A stretch of DNA of 64,000 nt from Gammaproteobacteria bacterium (GCA_013289615.1 JABCZO010000012.1:1-64000), one strand, 5' to 3'; counted from the stretch's first letter, positions 52,728 through 62,455 are shown. Program-made: numbers and translations. The notes: generated by a model not told the origin, from the sequence alone.

Positions 52728-53454
52728 GGCTGCTCCGCTTGCGCACCGTACGCTGCTCGATCGGTTTGCGGTAGTTCAGCCCCTGCACGATCCGTTGCAC
52801 GAAGATGCCCGGGGTATGAATGTGATCCGGATCGAGCTCGCCGACTTCGACCAGCTGCTCGACTTCGGCAACGGTGACACGGCCCGCGGTGGCCATCACC
52901 GGATTGAAGTTACGCGCAGTCTTGCGATAGACCAGGTTGCCTTCCCGATCGCCCTTCCAGGCCTTGACGATCGCAAGATCCGCGGTCAGGCCGGTCTCGA
53001 GCACGTACGACTCGCCATCGACCACGCGTGTCTCCTTGCCGGAAGCCACCTGCGTGCCGGCGCCGGTACGCGTATAGAACCCGTAGATGCCCGCGCCGCC
53101 GGCGCGGATGCGTTCCGCCAGCGTGCCCTGCGGATTGAATTCGATCTCGAGCTCGCCCTGCAGATACTGGCGCTCGAACTCCTTGTTCTCCCCGACATAG
53201 GAGGAAATCATCCGGCGGATCTGCCGTGTCTTGAGCAGCTGGCCCAGCCCGACATCATCGATGCCGGCGTTGTTGGAGATCACGGTCAGCCCCTTCACGC
53301 CCAGGTCGCGCAGGGCCGCGATCAGGTGCTCCGGGATGCCGCACAGGCCGAAGCCGCCCGACAGGATCGACATGCCGTCACGCGCGATACCGGCAAGGGC
53401 TGCCGCCGCATCCGGATACACCTTGCCGCTGCCGGCCTGCGACGCCGTAGTCAT
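52711..53454 (-). CDS. scoA: 3-oxoacid CoA-transferase subunit A
   Basis: A 247-aa alpha subunit: the CoA-binding [13 protein letters not shown] near residue 32, [15 protein letters not shown] and the proper ending [16 protein letters not shown]. Forms the active site with ScoB. First gene of scoA-scoB-thiolase. Separated by 45 bases from the end of arnD, so arnD transcripts may run into it. Confidence 0.93.
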   Translation of the reverse strand: MTTASQAGSGKVYPDAAAALAGIARDGMSILSGGFGLCGIPEHLIAALRDLGVKGLTVISNNAGIDDVGLGQLLKTRQIRRMISSYVGENKEFERQYLQGELEIEFNPQGTLAERIRAGGAGIYGFYTRTGAGTQVASGKETRVVDGESYVLETGLTADLAIVKAWKGDREGNLVYRKTARNFNPVMATAGRVTVAEVEQLVEVGELDPDHIHTPGIFVQRIVQGLNYRKPIEQRTVRKRSSHAVVA

Positions 53455-53499
53455 GTCATCCCCCTGCCTGAACTGCGCGCTGTGGTTGCGAGAATGGTA

Positions 53500-54447
53500 C
53501 TAGATGTCGGCCGGACCTTGCACCGCCAGCGCTCCGCTGCGGCCCGGCACCGAACCCGACTGCACCCGAGCGCCCGGCAAGCTCGCCACGGCCAGCTGCG
53601 CAAACACCGTGCGCATCGACACCAGCTGGTAACCCTGTGCGTGCCAGCCCTCAATCAGCCGCCGGAATACCGGCAGCAGCTTCATGCCCTCGAGCTCCGC
53701 ATGCAAGGTGAATACATGACCCGGGCGCATGCTGCGGGTACGGGCGAGCAATACCTGGTGCACGTTCTGGGCGGTAACGCCGTCCACGCCGATCAGCTCA
53801 TCGAGCGTGGGCAGCGTGGTCGGCAGCTGCGGGCAGGTACTGCGTAGCGGCGGCTGCGAGCGCTCGGCCGACTGCGCCGACAACAGCGGCACGAACGGCC
53901 CCTCGCCGCGCGTGTCCGAGGCGTAGACAAAGCCCAGCTCCTGTTCGAGCTCGAGTGCGTACTGGTTCATCTGCCAGCCGGCAGCGCCATGCGCCTGCGG
54001 CTTGACGCCGAACACTTCGCGAAACCGGTGCACCGCGCGCAGCATCTGATCGCGGGTCCAGGCCTCGCCGCGCCGGCTGACGAAGTCCTGCCAGGTGGTG
54101 TGATCGAAGCAGTGCACCCCGACCTCGTGGCCGGCGTCGCGCACGTTCCTCATGATATCCCCGGCGCGCCGGCCGATATCGGGGCCCGGCAGCAGCGTAC
54201 CGTACAGCAGCGTGCGCAGCCCGTAGTGCTCGAGCACCGAGGTGCGCGACACCTTGTGTGCAAAGTCGAACACCCCGCGCCGGAACACGCGGCGCAGCGC
54301 GCGACAGGTGTGAGAGGGGCCGAGGCTGAACAGGAAGGTGGCGTCCGCCTGCGCGCGTTTGAGGACATCGACCAGCGCCGGGACGCCCTCGCGGGTGCCG
54401 CGCAGCGTATCGACATCAATTTTCAGCGCAAGCTGCAAAACACCCAC
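53500..54447 (-). CDS. arnD: Aminoarabinose-lipid deformylase
   Basis: A 315-aa polysaccharide-deacetylase (NodB-type) enzyme that removes the formyl group from undecaprenyl-phosphate-4-deoxy-4-formamido-arabinose. Metal ligands are the Asp in ALKIDVDTLRGT and the histidines in HEVGVHCFDHT. It starts with GTG at 54447 (GAGG directly before). A perfect 63-base palindrome sits between it and the dehydrogenase gene. The C-terminal 30 residues are low-complexity. Confidence 0.9.
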   Translation of the reverse strand: MGVLQLALKIDVDTLRGTREGVPALVDVLKRAQADATFLFSLGPSHTCRALRRVFRRGVFDFAHKVSRTSVLEHYGLRTLLYGTLLPGPDIGRRAGDIMRNVRDAGHEVGVHCFDHTTWQDFVSRRGEAWTRDQMLRAVHRFREVFGVKPQAHGAAGWQMNQYALELEQELGFVYASDTRGEGPFVPLLSAQSAERSQPPLRSTCPQLPTTLPTLDELIGVDGVTAQNVHQVLLARTRSMRPGHVFTLHAELEGMKLLPVFRRLIEGWHAQGYQLVSMRTVFAQLAVASLPGARVQSGSVPGRSGALAVQGPADI

Positions 54448-54465
54448 CTCGAATTACTATCACCG

Positions 54466-54528
54466 GGAGGGTTCATGCCATGAGGGAATTTTTCATTACG
54501 AAAAATTCCCTCATGGCATGAACCCTCC
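54466..54528. repeat. Perfect palindrome, 29-bp stem and 5-base loop
   Basis: Bases 54466-54494 are exactly complementary to 54500-54528; the loop ATTAC is 54495-54499. It fills most of the 90-base gap between the stop of arnA (dehydrogenase) and the start of arnD. It is more AT-rich than its surroundings. Each strand starts with GGAGGG and then has an ATG followed by about 13 codons, so it reads almost the same on both strands. No T run follows, so it is not a typical terminator. Confidence 0.85.
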
Positions 54529-54537
54529 ATGCGCTGG

Positions 54538-55581
54538 TTACTCAAGGAGTCTTCCAGCTTGCGATATCTGATCGCGATAGGCGTCGAAGATGTGCCGCAG
54601 CGCCTGCTGCATCGTGACACGCGGGGTCCAGTCCAGATCCGTCCGCGTATTGTCGATCTTGGGCACGCGATTCTCGACGTCCTGATAGCCCTTGCCGTAG
54701 TACTCGGCCGCGGTGGTATCCAGCAGCCGCACTTTGGCGGCATTGGCCCGGTACTCGGCATAGGTCGCCGCCACGCGCAGCATCTCCTGCGCCAGCTCGC
54801 GTACCGACAGGCTGTTGGCTGGATTGCCGACATTGAAGATCTTGCGGCTGGCACAGCCGCCGGCATTCTCGATTATCTTCATCAGCGCGTCGATGCCGTC
54901 GCTGATGCCGGTGAAGCAGCGGCGCTGGTTGCCGCCATCCACCAGGCGCACGTTCTCGCCGCGCATGATATGGCCCAGGAACTGGGTGATGACGCGCGAG
55001 CTGCCTTCCTTGGCGGCGTGCATGTTGTCCAGGCCCGGACCGATCCAGTTGAACGGGCGGAACAGGGTGTAGTCGAGCTCATCGCGCATGCCGTAGGCAT
55101 GTATGACACGGTCGAGCAGCTGCTTGGAGCAGGCGTAGATCCAGCGCGGCTTGTCGATCGGCCCGTAGATCAGTTCCGATGCATGCGGATCGAACTCGCT
55201 GTCGTGGCACATGCCGTACACCTCGGAAGTGGACGGAAACAGCACCCGCTTGCGATGCTTCACGCACAGCCGCACCACCCACAGGTTGGCCTCGAAGTCG
55301 AGCTCGAACACCCGCAGCGGCTCGCGCACGTAGGTCGCAGGCGTTGCGATCGCCACCAGCGGCAGCACCACGTCGCATTTCTTGACGTGGTACTCGATCC
55401 ACTCGCGGTTGATGGTGATGTCGCCCTCGAAAAAGTGCAGCCGCGGATTCTCGAGCAGCGGCGCGATGCGCTCGCTGTACATGTCCATGCCATAGACACG
55501 CCAGTCGGTGGTATCGAGGATACGGGTCGACAGGTGGTGGCCAATGAAGCCGTTGACGCCGAGGATCAATACATTTTTCAC
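54538..55581 (-). CDS. UDP-glucuronate decarboxylase (ArnA dehydrogenase part)
   Basis: A 347-aa short-chain dehydrogenase/reductase that oxidises and decarboxylates UDP-glucuronic acid to UDP-4-keto-pentose. NAD site GVNGFIGHHL (8-17), catalytic PSTSEVYG and Tyr-x3-Lys in YACSKQLL. It matches the C-terminal half of E. coli ArnA, here as a separate gene whose start overlaps the formyltransferase stop. Confidence 0.92.
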   Translation of the reverse strand: MKNVLILGVNGFIGHHLSTRILDTTDWRVYGMDMYSERIAPLLENPRLHFFEGDITINREWIEYHVKKCDVVLPLVAIATPATYVREPLRVFELDFEANLWVVRLCVKHRKRVLFPSTSEVYGMCHDSEFDPHASELIYGPIDKPRWIYACSKQLLDRVIHAYGMRDELDYTLFRPFNWIGPGLDNMHAAKEGSSRVITQFLGHIMRGENVRLVDGGNQRRCFTGISDGIDALMKIIENAGGCASRKIFNVGNPANSLSVRELAQEMLRVAATYAEYRANAAKVRLLDTTAAEYYGKGYQDVENRVPKIDNTRTDLDWTPRVTMQQALRHIFDAYRDQISQAGRLLE

Positions 55582-56522
55582 CCGCCTCCCTCCATGACCG
55601 GCTTGAGCGACAGCGATCGCTCGCCATAACGGCGATGGAAGCCTTCGGCGCTGCCGATGTCATCGCCGAGCTCGAATTCCAGCAGTTTCAAGGCGCCATC
55701 GTGACATAGCGCGTAGACGTTGCCGTCGCGCCAGTGCAGCAGCGGCGCTTCGGCACGCCCCGCACCCGTCGCCGGCAGCGAGCGCAGAATACGCAGCGGC
55801 AGGCCCTCGGCCTCGCTGAACGCCGCCGGGTAAGGCGGCGCGACGGCGCGGATCAGGTTATGCACGGCGAGCGCGCCGCGGCGCCAGTCGATGGCGCCAT
55901 CGCGCGCGCGGCGGCGGCCGTAATAACTTCCGGCGCTAAGGTCCTGCGGCGCGTGAGCTGCGGTGCCGGCGATCAGAGCCGGCAGGCAGCGATGCAGGGT
56001 GATTTCGGCTGCGACCGCGACCTTGCGAAACACTTCCAGCGCTGTGTCATCCGGCAGGATCGGCACCGCCTCGCTGTCGATGAGATCGCCGGCGTCCGGC
56101 CTGGCCACCATCGCGTGCAGCGTGGCGCCGGTTTCATGCTCGCCATTGAGCACCGCCCAGTTCACCGGTACCCGGCCGCGATATTTCGGCAGCAACGAGC
56201 CGTGCATGTTGTAGGCGCCACGTGTAGGCAACGACAGCAGCTCGGCACCGAGCAGCGAACGATAATAGAACGAGAACAGGAATTCGGGGCGCAGTGCGCG
56301 CACGCGTTCGACCATCTCGGGGTGATTGGGAGTCTGCGGCGTGAGCACCTCGATGCCATGCCAGCGCGCGTGGCGCGCGACGCTGTCGAACCAGATGTTC
56401 TCGCCCGGCGCGTCCACATGCGTGAACACCAGCGGCACATCGACACCGCGCGCCAGCAGGGTGCGCAGGCAGCGCACTCCGACGTCGTGATAGGCGAACA
56501 CTACCGCCCGCGGCGGGCTCAC
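55578..56522 (-). CDS. UDP-Ara4N formyltransferase (ArnA N-terminal part)
   Basis: A 314-aa formyltransferase with the tetrahydrofolate motifs of ArnA: MHGSLLPKYRGRVPVNWAVLNGE (split over about 103-125; His and Asn active residues) and ATLHAMVARPDAGDLI. It corresponds to the N-terminal half of the bifunctional ArnA. GTG at 56522, 17 bases after arnC, starts the conserved AVVFAYHDVG. It overlaps the dehydrogenase by four bases. Confidence 0.92.
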   Translation of the reverse strand: MSPPRAVVFAYHDVGVRCLRTLLARGVDVPLVFTHVDAPGENIWFDSVARHARWHGIEVLTPQTPNHPEMVERVRALRPEFLFSFYYRSLLGAELLSLPTRGAYNMHGSLLPKYRGRVPVNWAVLNGEHETGATLHAMVARPDAGDLIDSEAVPILPDDTALEVFRKVAVAAEITLHRCLPALIAGTAAHAPQDLSAGSYYGRRRARDGAIDWRRGALAVHNLIRAVAPPYPAAFSEAEGLPLRILRSLPATGAGRAEAPLLHWRDGNVYALCHDGALKLLEFELGDDIGSAEGFHRRYGERSLSLKPVMEGGG

Positions 56523-56538
56523 GGCTGTGTCCCGGGGC

Positions 56539-57492
56539 TCACTTCTGATCCTCGCGCCGCTCCAGCACGGTGCCGACGATATAACGCGGCCGGTGCCGCA
56601 CCTCGTCGTAGATGCGACCGACGTACTCACCGAGCAGGCCGACGCCGAACAGTGCGACACCGAGCAGGAAAAATGCGATCGCGAACAGCGTGAACACGCC
56701 TTCCGCCTCGGGGCCGACCACCAGACGGCGCACCACCAGGTACAGCACGAACACCACCGACAGCAGCGCGATCACGATGCCGATGCCGGAGAACAGCCGC
56801 ATCGGCGCGGTCGAAAATCCGGTCATCAGGTCGAAGTTCAGCCGCATCAGGCTGAACAGCGAATATTTTGATTTTCCGGCACCGCGTTCCTCGTGCGCCA
56901 CGCGGATCTCGGTCGGATTCATCGAGAAGGTATAGGCCAGCGCCGGAACGAAGGTGTTGTATTCCGAGCATTGATTGACGGCATCCACCACCACCCGGCC
57001 GTAGCCGCGGAACATGCTGCCCTGGTCGGTGATCTTGACCTGCGTCGTGCGCTCGCGGATCTTATTGACCAGCCGCGAGGCGTAGCGGCGCCAGGCCAGA
57101 TCCTGGCGCTCGATGCGGATGGTACCGACGTAGTCGTGACCGGCGTCGAGTTCGATCAGCAGGCGGCCGATTTCCTCCGGCGGGTTCTGCAGGTCGGCAT
57201 CGAGCGTGATCACGTAGCGCCCGCGGCTGTGCGCGAAACCGGCGAGGATTGCGCGGTGCTGGCCAAAATTGCTCGAGAACAGCACCACGCACGTGACTTC
57301 CGGCCGCAGCTCGAATTGCGTCTTCAGCAACGCCGCCGAGCGGTCGCGGCTGCCATCATTGACGAACACGACCTCGTACGGCCGGCTCAAGGCGTCCAGG
57401 GCCGGATACAGGCGCGCGAACAACGCCGGCAGCACTTCCTGCTCGTTGAAGACCGGAATGACTACGCTCAACTCGGGTGCGACCGTCGGCAT
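56539..57492 (-). CDS. arnC: Undecaprenyl-phosphate Ara4FN transferase
   Basis: A 317-aa GT2 enzyme that attaches formylated aminoarabinose to undecaprenyl phosphate. N-terminal GT-A domain (VVIPVFNEQEVL; DGSRDRS; TLDADLQNPPEE) and two C-terminal membrane helices, as in ArnC. The ATG at 57492 starts the family sequence; the frame extends upstream through arnB as a shadow. Confidence 0.94.
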   Translation of the reverse strand: MPTVAPELSVVIPVFNEQEVLPALFARLYPALDALSRPYEVVFVNDGSRDRSAALLKTQFELRPEVTCVVLFSSNFGQHRAILAGFAHSRGRYVITLDADLQNPPEEIGRLLIELDAGHDYVGTIRIERQDLAWRRYASRLVNKIRERTTQVKITDQGSMFRGYGRVVVDAVNQCSEYNTFVPALAYTFSMNPTEIRVAHEERGAGKSKYSLFSLMRLNFDLMTGFSTAPMRLFSGIGIVIALLSVVFVLYLVVRRLVVGPEAEGVFTLFAIAFFLLGVALFGVGLLGEYVGRIYDEVRHRPRYIVGTVLERREDQK

Positions 57493-57503
57493 ATGGTGCG
57501 CTG

Positions 57504-58655
57504 CTAGCGAGCGGACCGGCTTGCGGCCCGCGGCCGCCCCGACAACGCCTTCAGCGTGCGCGCCGCCTGCTCGCATACCCGTTCCACGTCCTCGGTTTCC
57601 ATCGCCGGAAACAGCGGCAGCGTGGCGATGCCGCGGCCGATGTGCTCGGCGATCGGGAATTCGCCGGGCCTGAAACCCATCTGCCGATACAGCGTCAGCA
57701 GGTGAATCGCCGGATAGTGCACGCCGACGCCGATGCCGGCGGCCTGCATCTGGGCGATGAACGCGCCGCGCTCGACCTGCGAGGGCAGCACGATCTGAAA
57801 CATGTGCCAGTTGCTGTTGGTGAAATCCTCGACCGGCAGCTCGCAGCCGAGCGAGCGATCGAAGCACTCGAAATAATGTCGCGCCAGAGCGTGGCGGCGC
57901 GCGTTGAATTCCTCAAGCCGCGCCAGCTGGCCGATGCCAATGCGAGCCGCGATGTCGGTCATGTTGTGCTTGCCGCCGGCCAGGGTCACGTCGAGGTTGC
58001 CATCGGCAAAGCGCTCCACGCCCTGCAGCCGCCACAGCTCGCACTGCCGCGCTTCATCGGCGTCGTTCACAACCAGGCAGCCGCCTTCGGCGGTAGTGAG
58101 GTTTTTATTGGCGTGAAAGCTGATCGAAACCAGGTCGCCGATGGCGCCGATGCGCTCGCCCTGCCAGCTCGCCCCCATCGACTGTGCCGCGTCTTCGACC
58201 ACACGTAGCCGGTGGGCGCGCGCGATCGCATTCAGGCGGCCGCGATCGACCGGCAGTCCGGCCAGGTCCACCGGCAGCAAGGCGCGCGTGCGCGGCGTGA
58301 CGGCAGCCTCGACCAGCGCCACATCGATGTTGCGGGTCTGGGCATCGACGTCGACGAATACCGGGCGCGCGCCGGCGCGCACGATGACGTTCGCGGTGGC
58401 AACCCAGGACAGCGGTGTAGTGATGACCTCATCGCCGGCGCCGACCCCTGCCAGCGCCAATCCGATCTCCAGCGCACCGGTAGCCGAGCTCAGCGTGCGC
58501 ACCGGACGGCCACCGAAATAGGCCGACAGCCGTGCCTCGAAGTCGCGCACCTGCGGGCCGCTGCTGATCCATCCCGAGCGCAGTACCTCGGCGACGCCGG
58601 CGATGGTCTCCTCGTCGATCGATGGCCGCGTAAAGGGCAGGAATTCTTTGCTCAC
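57504..58655 (-). CDS. arnB: UDP-Ara4O aminotransferase
   Basis: A 383-aa DegT/DnrJ-type PLP enzyme that converts UDP-4-keto-arabinose to UDP-4-amino-arabinose. PLP lysine in SFHANKNLTTAEGG (about 180) with SSATGALEIGL and VEDAAQSMGA before it. GTG at 58655 starts the conserved KEFLPFTRPSI. It is 11 bases before arnC. A Lys/Arg-rich tail is unusual. Confidence 0.95.
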   Translation of the reverse strand: MSKEFLPFTRPSIDEETIAGVAEVLRSGWISSGPQVRDFEARLSAYFGGRPVRTLSSATGALEIGLALAGVGAGDEVITTPLSWVATANVIVRAGARPVFVDVDAQTRNIDVALVEAAVTPRTRALLPVDLAGLPVDRGRLNAIARAHRLRVVEDAAQSMGASWQGERIGAIGDLVSISFHANKNLTTAEGGCLVVNDADEARQCELWRLQGVERFADGNLDVTLAGGKHNMTDIAARIGIGQLARLEEFNARRHALARHYFECFDRSLGCELPVEDFTNSNWHMFQIVLPSQVERGAFIAQMQAAGIGVGVHYPAIHLLTLYRQMGFRPGEFPIAEHIGRGIATLPLFPAMETEDVERVCEQAARTLKALSGRPRAASRSAR

Positions 58656-58683
58656 GATGGCACCGTAGGATATCGACTCGATA

Positions 58684-59055
58684 TCAGCTGCGCGCAACCA
58701 GCCACACGCCGACGATGATGATGGCGATACCGGCCACGCGTGCCGGGCCGAGCGCTTCGGAAAACAGCAGCCAGCCGGCCAGCGCACTCACGATATAGCC
58801 GATCGACAGCATCGGGTAGGCGATGCTGACATCGACGCGCGACAGCGCCAGGATCCAGAACACCACGCTGACCACATACAGGGCCAGGCCGCCGAGGATC
58901 GGCGGATTCAGTGCCATGCGCGCGGCCAGCGTCCAGGTGTTGGCGAGGCTGAAGCTGAGGTCCGTTATGGCGCGCGAGCCCGCCTTCAACAGCAGTTGCG
59001 CTGCGGCGTTGAGCATCACCCCGGTCAAAACCAGCGCCAGATCCGCGCTTTTCAT
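58684..59055 (-). CDS. ArnE-like EamA/SMR flippase subunit
   Basis: A 123-aa protein with four membrane helices and the SMR/EamA pattern (VMLNAAAQLLLKAGSR; SIAYPMLSIGYIVSALAGW), like the ArnE-ArnF pair that flips undecaprenyl-phosphate-Ara4N. Only one such gene is here. It overlaps the first arnT-like gene by four bases. Confidence 0.83.
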   Translation of the reverse strand: MKSADLALVLTGVMLNAAAQLLLKAGSRAITDLSFSLANTWTLAARMALNPPILGGLALYVVSVVFWILALSRVDVSIAYPMLSIGYIVSALAGWLLFSEALGPARVAGIAIIIVGVWLVARS

Positions 59056-60704
59056 GGTCTGATCACCGCGACAAAAGACGGCGCAGTGTATATCACGCGC
59101 ATCGGCGCGCCCAATGTCTCAAGCTCGTGATAATCCTCGGGTCGCATGATGGCCAGCGCATCGCTTTGCTGTTGCCAGTCGGGCGCGAATTGCCGCACAT
59201 CGGGGATCGCAAGCCATGGTTGCTGCTTCAGGCCGAAATCGAGCTCGCCGCGATAACCGACCAGTGTGCAGGTGCGCTGCAGATAGAAAGGTAGCGGCTG
59301 CAGATAGCCATTCACGCAGTACACCCGGGTGGACGCGCCCAGCCATGGCCGCAGCTGCTGTGTGAGATCGACAACGGCGCGCATCCGCGGCAGGTAGTCG
59401 GCCGCGATCAGCGCCGAGTGCGCCAGCAGCAGAGCGCCGACGCCGAGCGCCAGCGCCGCACCGAGCAGCGCGCCGCGGCGGGCCAGGCCGGCGCCGATCC
59501 CGGCGCCGAGCGCCAGCAGTAGAAAGGCGATCGCGAACCCGCGCACGCTCGCGCTCGAGGCTCGCGCATCCAGCGCGGCGAGTGCCGGCACGTCCCACGA
59601 GGCCAGCACCACGGCGGCTACGACGGCGGCGATCGCGGCCACGGCGGCGAGGTGCAGCGCGAATCGGCGCGGCGGCAGCGCGGCGATCGCGCGTCCGGTC
59701 AGAAGGCTCAGCGCTGGCAACATCGGCACGATGTAGGGCGTGAGCTTCGACTGCGACAGGCTGAAGAACACCAGTACGAATCCGGCCCAGATCAACAGCA
59801 GCGAGGTGGCGCGCTCACCGGCGCGCGCCGCGCGCCAGCCGGTACGCAGCGCCTGCGGCAGCAGCGTCGTCCACGGCAGCAGCCCCACGGCCAGCACCGG
59901 CAGGAAAAACCACAGCGGCTGGTAGCGATCGAATTGCGCGCTGCTCAGGTAGCGCTGGAAATGCTGGAAGATGAAAAAGAAATGCGCAAATTCCGGATTG
60001 CGCGTCGACACCAGCACGAACCACGGGGCCGCCAGCAGCAGCAGCGCCGCGACTGTCCACCACGGCTGCGCGCGCAGCGGCAGTCGCCAGTCGCGATGGA
60101 TCAGCATGAACAGCACGGCGACCGCAGCGGGTATCAGGATGCCGACTAGGCCCTTGGACAGCAGCGCGAGCGCGACGCCCACGCCCAGCAGCAACGGCAG
60201 GCCGCGCGACTGGCGCTCGCCCGGCCGCGCTGCCTGCACCAGCAATGCCAGCGCGGTCATCGCGATCTGCAGGCCGAAACTCAGGCCCATGTCGAGCGTA
60301 GCGATGCGCGCCAGCGCGACGTACAGCAGCGCGCTTGCCTGAACCACCACGGCGAGCAGCGCGGCGCGCTGATCGTACAGACGCCGCCCGAGCGCGAAGG
60401 TCAGCATCAGTCCGAACATGCCGCTCAGCGCCGGCCACAGGCGTACCGTCCAGGCATGCTGCCCGAACATCTCGAATGCAGCCGCGGTGGCCCAATATCC
60501 CAGCGGCGGCTTCTCGAAGTACTTGATGGCATCCAGGCGCGGGGTGACCCAATCACCGCTGCTGACCATTTCGCGCGGAATTTCCGCATAGCGGCCTTCA
60601 TCCGGGTCGAACAGGTGCGGGCTGTCGAGCGGCAGGAACCACAACAGCGCCAGGCCCAGCCAGAACACGGCTAGAACGGAGCGGCTGAACTCGCGAGGAG
60701 GCAT
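59052..60704 (-). CDS. arnT: ArnT-like lipid A aminoarabinose transferase
   Basis: A 550-aa GT39-family membrane glycosyltransferase that moves Ara4N from the lipid carrier to lipid A in the periplasm. The family DE motif is seen in FDPDEGRYAEIPREM near residue 34, followed by about a dozen membrane helices and a C-terminal periplasmic domain. Length equals ArnT. It is the better match of the two. Confidence 0.9.
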   Translation of the reverse strand: MPPREFSRSVLAVFWLGLALLWFLPLDSPHLFDPDEGRYAEIPREMVSSGDWVTPRLDAIKYFEKPPLGYWATAAAFEMFGQHAWTVRLWPALSGMFGLMLTFALGRRLYDQRAALLAVVVQASALLYVALARIATLDMGLSFGLQIAMTALALLVQAARPGERQSRGLPLLLGVGVALALLSKGLVGILIPAAVAVLFMLIHRDWRLPLRAQPWWTVAALLLLAAPWFVLVSTRNPEFAHFFFIFQHFQRYLSSAQFDRYQPLWFFLPVLAVGLLPWTTLLPQALRTGWRAARAGERATSLLLIWAGFVLVFFSLSQSKLTPYIVPMLPALSLLTGRAIAALPPRRFALHLAAVAAIAAVVAAVVLASWDVPALAALDARASSASVRGFAIAFLLLALGAGIGAGLARRGALLGAALALGVGALLLAHSALIAADYLPRMRAVVDLTQQLRPWLGASTRVYCVNGYLQPLPFYLQRTCTLVGYRGELDFGLKQQPWLAIPDVRQFAPDWQQQSDALAIMRPEDYHELETLGAPMRVIYTAPSFVAVIRP

Positions 60705-60722
60705 TGGTTACCTAGAATCGTC

Positions 60723-62363
60723 TCACGGTGGTGAAGCGCGGTCACGGGCCTGCCACAGCATCAGGCTGCGCCGCGGCCCGAACGAGCGCTGCGCCACGAG
60801 CCGGTAATCCGCTGCCAGCGCGGGCAGGTTGTCCTGCTGATTATCCTGTACCAGCAGCCATTGCGGCAGCGAGTACCGGTCGGCCGCCAGCGCCTGGCGG
60901 CCGGTATAGAACGGGATTTCCGCCGCCAGCGTCTCGTCCATATTGAGGGTGTATACCGGCTGCCCGGGCGGCAGGCGCCGGCCGATCGCCTGCACGAACG
61001 GTCCCATATCCTTGGTGTCGTTGAGCAGCGGGGCAGCCAGCGCCAGCACGATGCCATTGGCGACAAACGCCGCGATCAGCATCCAGACTCCGGCGTGCCG
61101 GGTTTCACCGCTGGCGCTGGCGTGCAGCAGCGCGGTGACCGGCACCAGGGCGAGCAGCAGCGCGATGATGACCGGCGCGCTGGCGCGGCCGAGAAATACC
61201 CAGGCCGCGAGTGGCGGCAGCAGGCAATACACGCACAGCAGCGCCACCTGCAGCCACCAGCCCAGGCCCGGCGGGCTGCCCGCGGCAAGCTGCCTGCGCT
61301 GCCACCACTGCGCGCTTCGAATCCCGAGCCACAGGAACAGCAGCGGCAACACCGGCAGCAGGTAGGTTTCCCGCTTGGTGGCCGATATCGACAGCAGCAG
61401 CAGCATGCCGGCGCCCATCAGTGCGCCGAAGCGCGCCGCCTCCGGCCGCCGCGTCACCCGCGAGGGCGCCGCGCGGCGCCAGTTGGCCGGCCGCAGCGCC
61501 TCGATCCATGGCAGTAACCACGGCAGCGTCGCGTACGGCAGTGTCCAGGTGTAGTAGAGCAGCGGCTGGCGGTGACCGCTGCTGCCGAGTGGATTGATGA
61601 GGCGCTGCACGTGATTCACGTAGGCCCATTCCCAGACGGCCGCCGCGCCGCCCTGAGTGAAAATCGCGAGCGCCAGCAGCGCCACCGCCGCGGCCAGCAC
61701 GCCAACGCCAGGCAAAGGTCGCAGCCGCCGCCACGCCGATGGGCGATCGATCAGCACATAGGCCAGAAGTCCCGCGCCGATCAGCGCCGGCCCGACCAGG
61801 CCCTTGATCCACAATGCCAGCACCAGCGCCAGGTACAGCAGCAACTGCAGGTACGCCGGCCGTCGCTGCCGTGCGCCGTCGTGCGGGCGGGCGAGCAGTT
61901 CCCAGGCTGCCCACGCCGCCACGGTAGTCGCCAGCATCAGCAGCGGATCGATCAGCACCCAGTGCGTGGATACCATGAACTGCAGACTGGTCGCGAGCAT
62001 GCATGCCGATATCAACCCGGCGCTGCGCCCCTGCGCAGTAGCACCCCAGTGCAGCAGCAGCAGCAGCGTCGAGAGCCCGGCGAGCACGCTGACGCCGCGG
62101 GCCGCCAGCACGGATGCGCCGCCGGTCAGCCGGAACGCCGCGGCGACCACCCAGTAGTACAGCGGCGGTTTTTCGATGAAGCGCTGGCCGTTCAGCGTCG
62201 GAATGACGCCCGGCGAGAGCGCCATCTCGCGGCTGATTTCGGCCTCGCGCGGTTCATCCGGCGTCCACAGGCCGCGATTGCAGCCCAGCAGCGCCAGCAG
62301 CAGCAAGCCAAACAGCACCGATCGGCGAGCCAGACGCTCGCTAGCAGGGACAGCGGCAGACAT
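60723..62363 (-). CDS. Second ArnT-like glycosyltransferase (GT39)
   Basis: A 546-aa multi-pass protein, the same family and length as the preceding one, with the DE motif in WTPDEPREAEISREM near residue 34. It probably transfers Ara4N or another lipid-linked sugar to a second site or to another acceptor. First gene of the arn run; 18 bases upstream of arnT. Confidence 0.87.
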   Translation of the reverse strand: MSAAVPASERLARRSVLFGLLLLALLGCNRGLWTPDEPREAEISREMALSPGVIPTLNGQRFIEKPPLYYWVVAAAFRLTGGASVLAARGVSVLAGLSTLLLLLHWGATAQGRSAGLISACMLATSLQFMVSTHWVLIDPLLMLATTVAAWAAWELLARPHDGARQRRPAYLQLLLYLALVLALWIKGLVGPALIGAGLLAYVLIDRPSAWRRLRPLPGVGVLAAAVALLALAIFTQGGAAAVWEWAYVNHVQRLINPLGSSGHRQPLLYYTWTLPYATLPWLLPWIEALRPANWRRAAPSRVTRRPEAARFGALMGAGMLLLLSISATKRETYLLPVLPLLFLWLGIRSAQWWQRRQLAAGSPPGLGWWLQVALLCVYCLLPPLAAWVFLGRASAPVIIALLLALVPVTALLHASASGETRHAGVWMLIAAFVANGIVLALAAPLLNDTKDMGPFVQAIGRRLPPGQPVYTLNMDETLAAEIPFYTGRQALAADRYSLPQWLLVQDNQQDNLPALAADYRLVAQRSFGPRRSLMLWQARDRASPP

Positions 62364-62455
62364 AAGCGGGTCAATTGTGCGCTAAATTTACAATGCCGCG
62401 CCGGTCTGTCATCCGTGTCGCCCATGCACTGCAGGGCACAGGATTGAGGCGTAGC

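Noticed and set aside
54466-54528. Mini-frames of about 13 codons in the palindrome as genes
   Set aside because: They are a consequence of the symmetry and too short to support without conservation.
55578-56522. Methionyl-tRNA formyltransferase (fmt)
   Set aside because: The active-site motif and the location between arnC and the ArnA dehydrogenase gene fit the ArnA formyltransferase.
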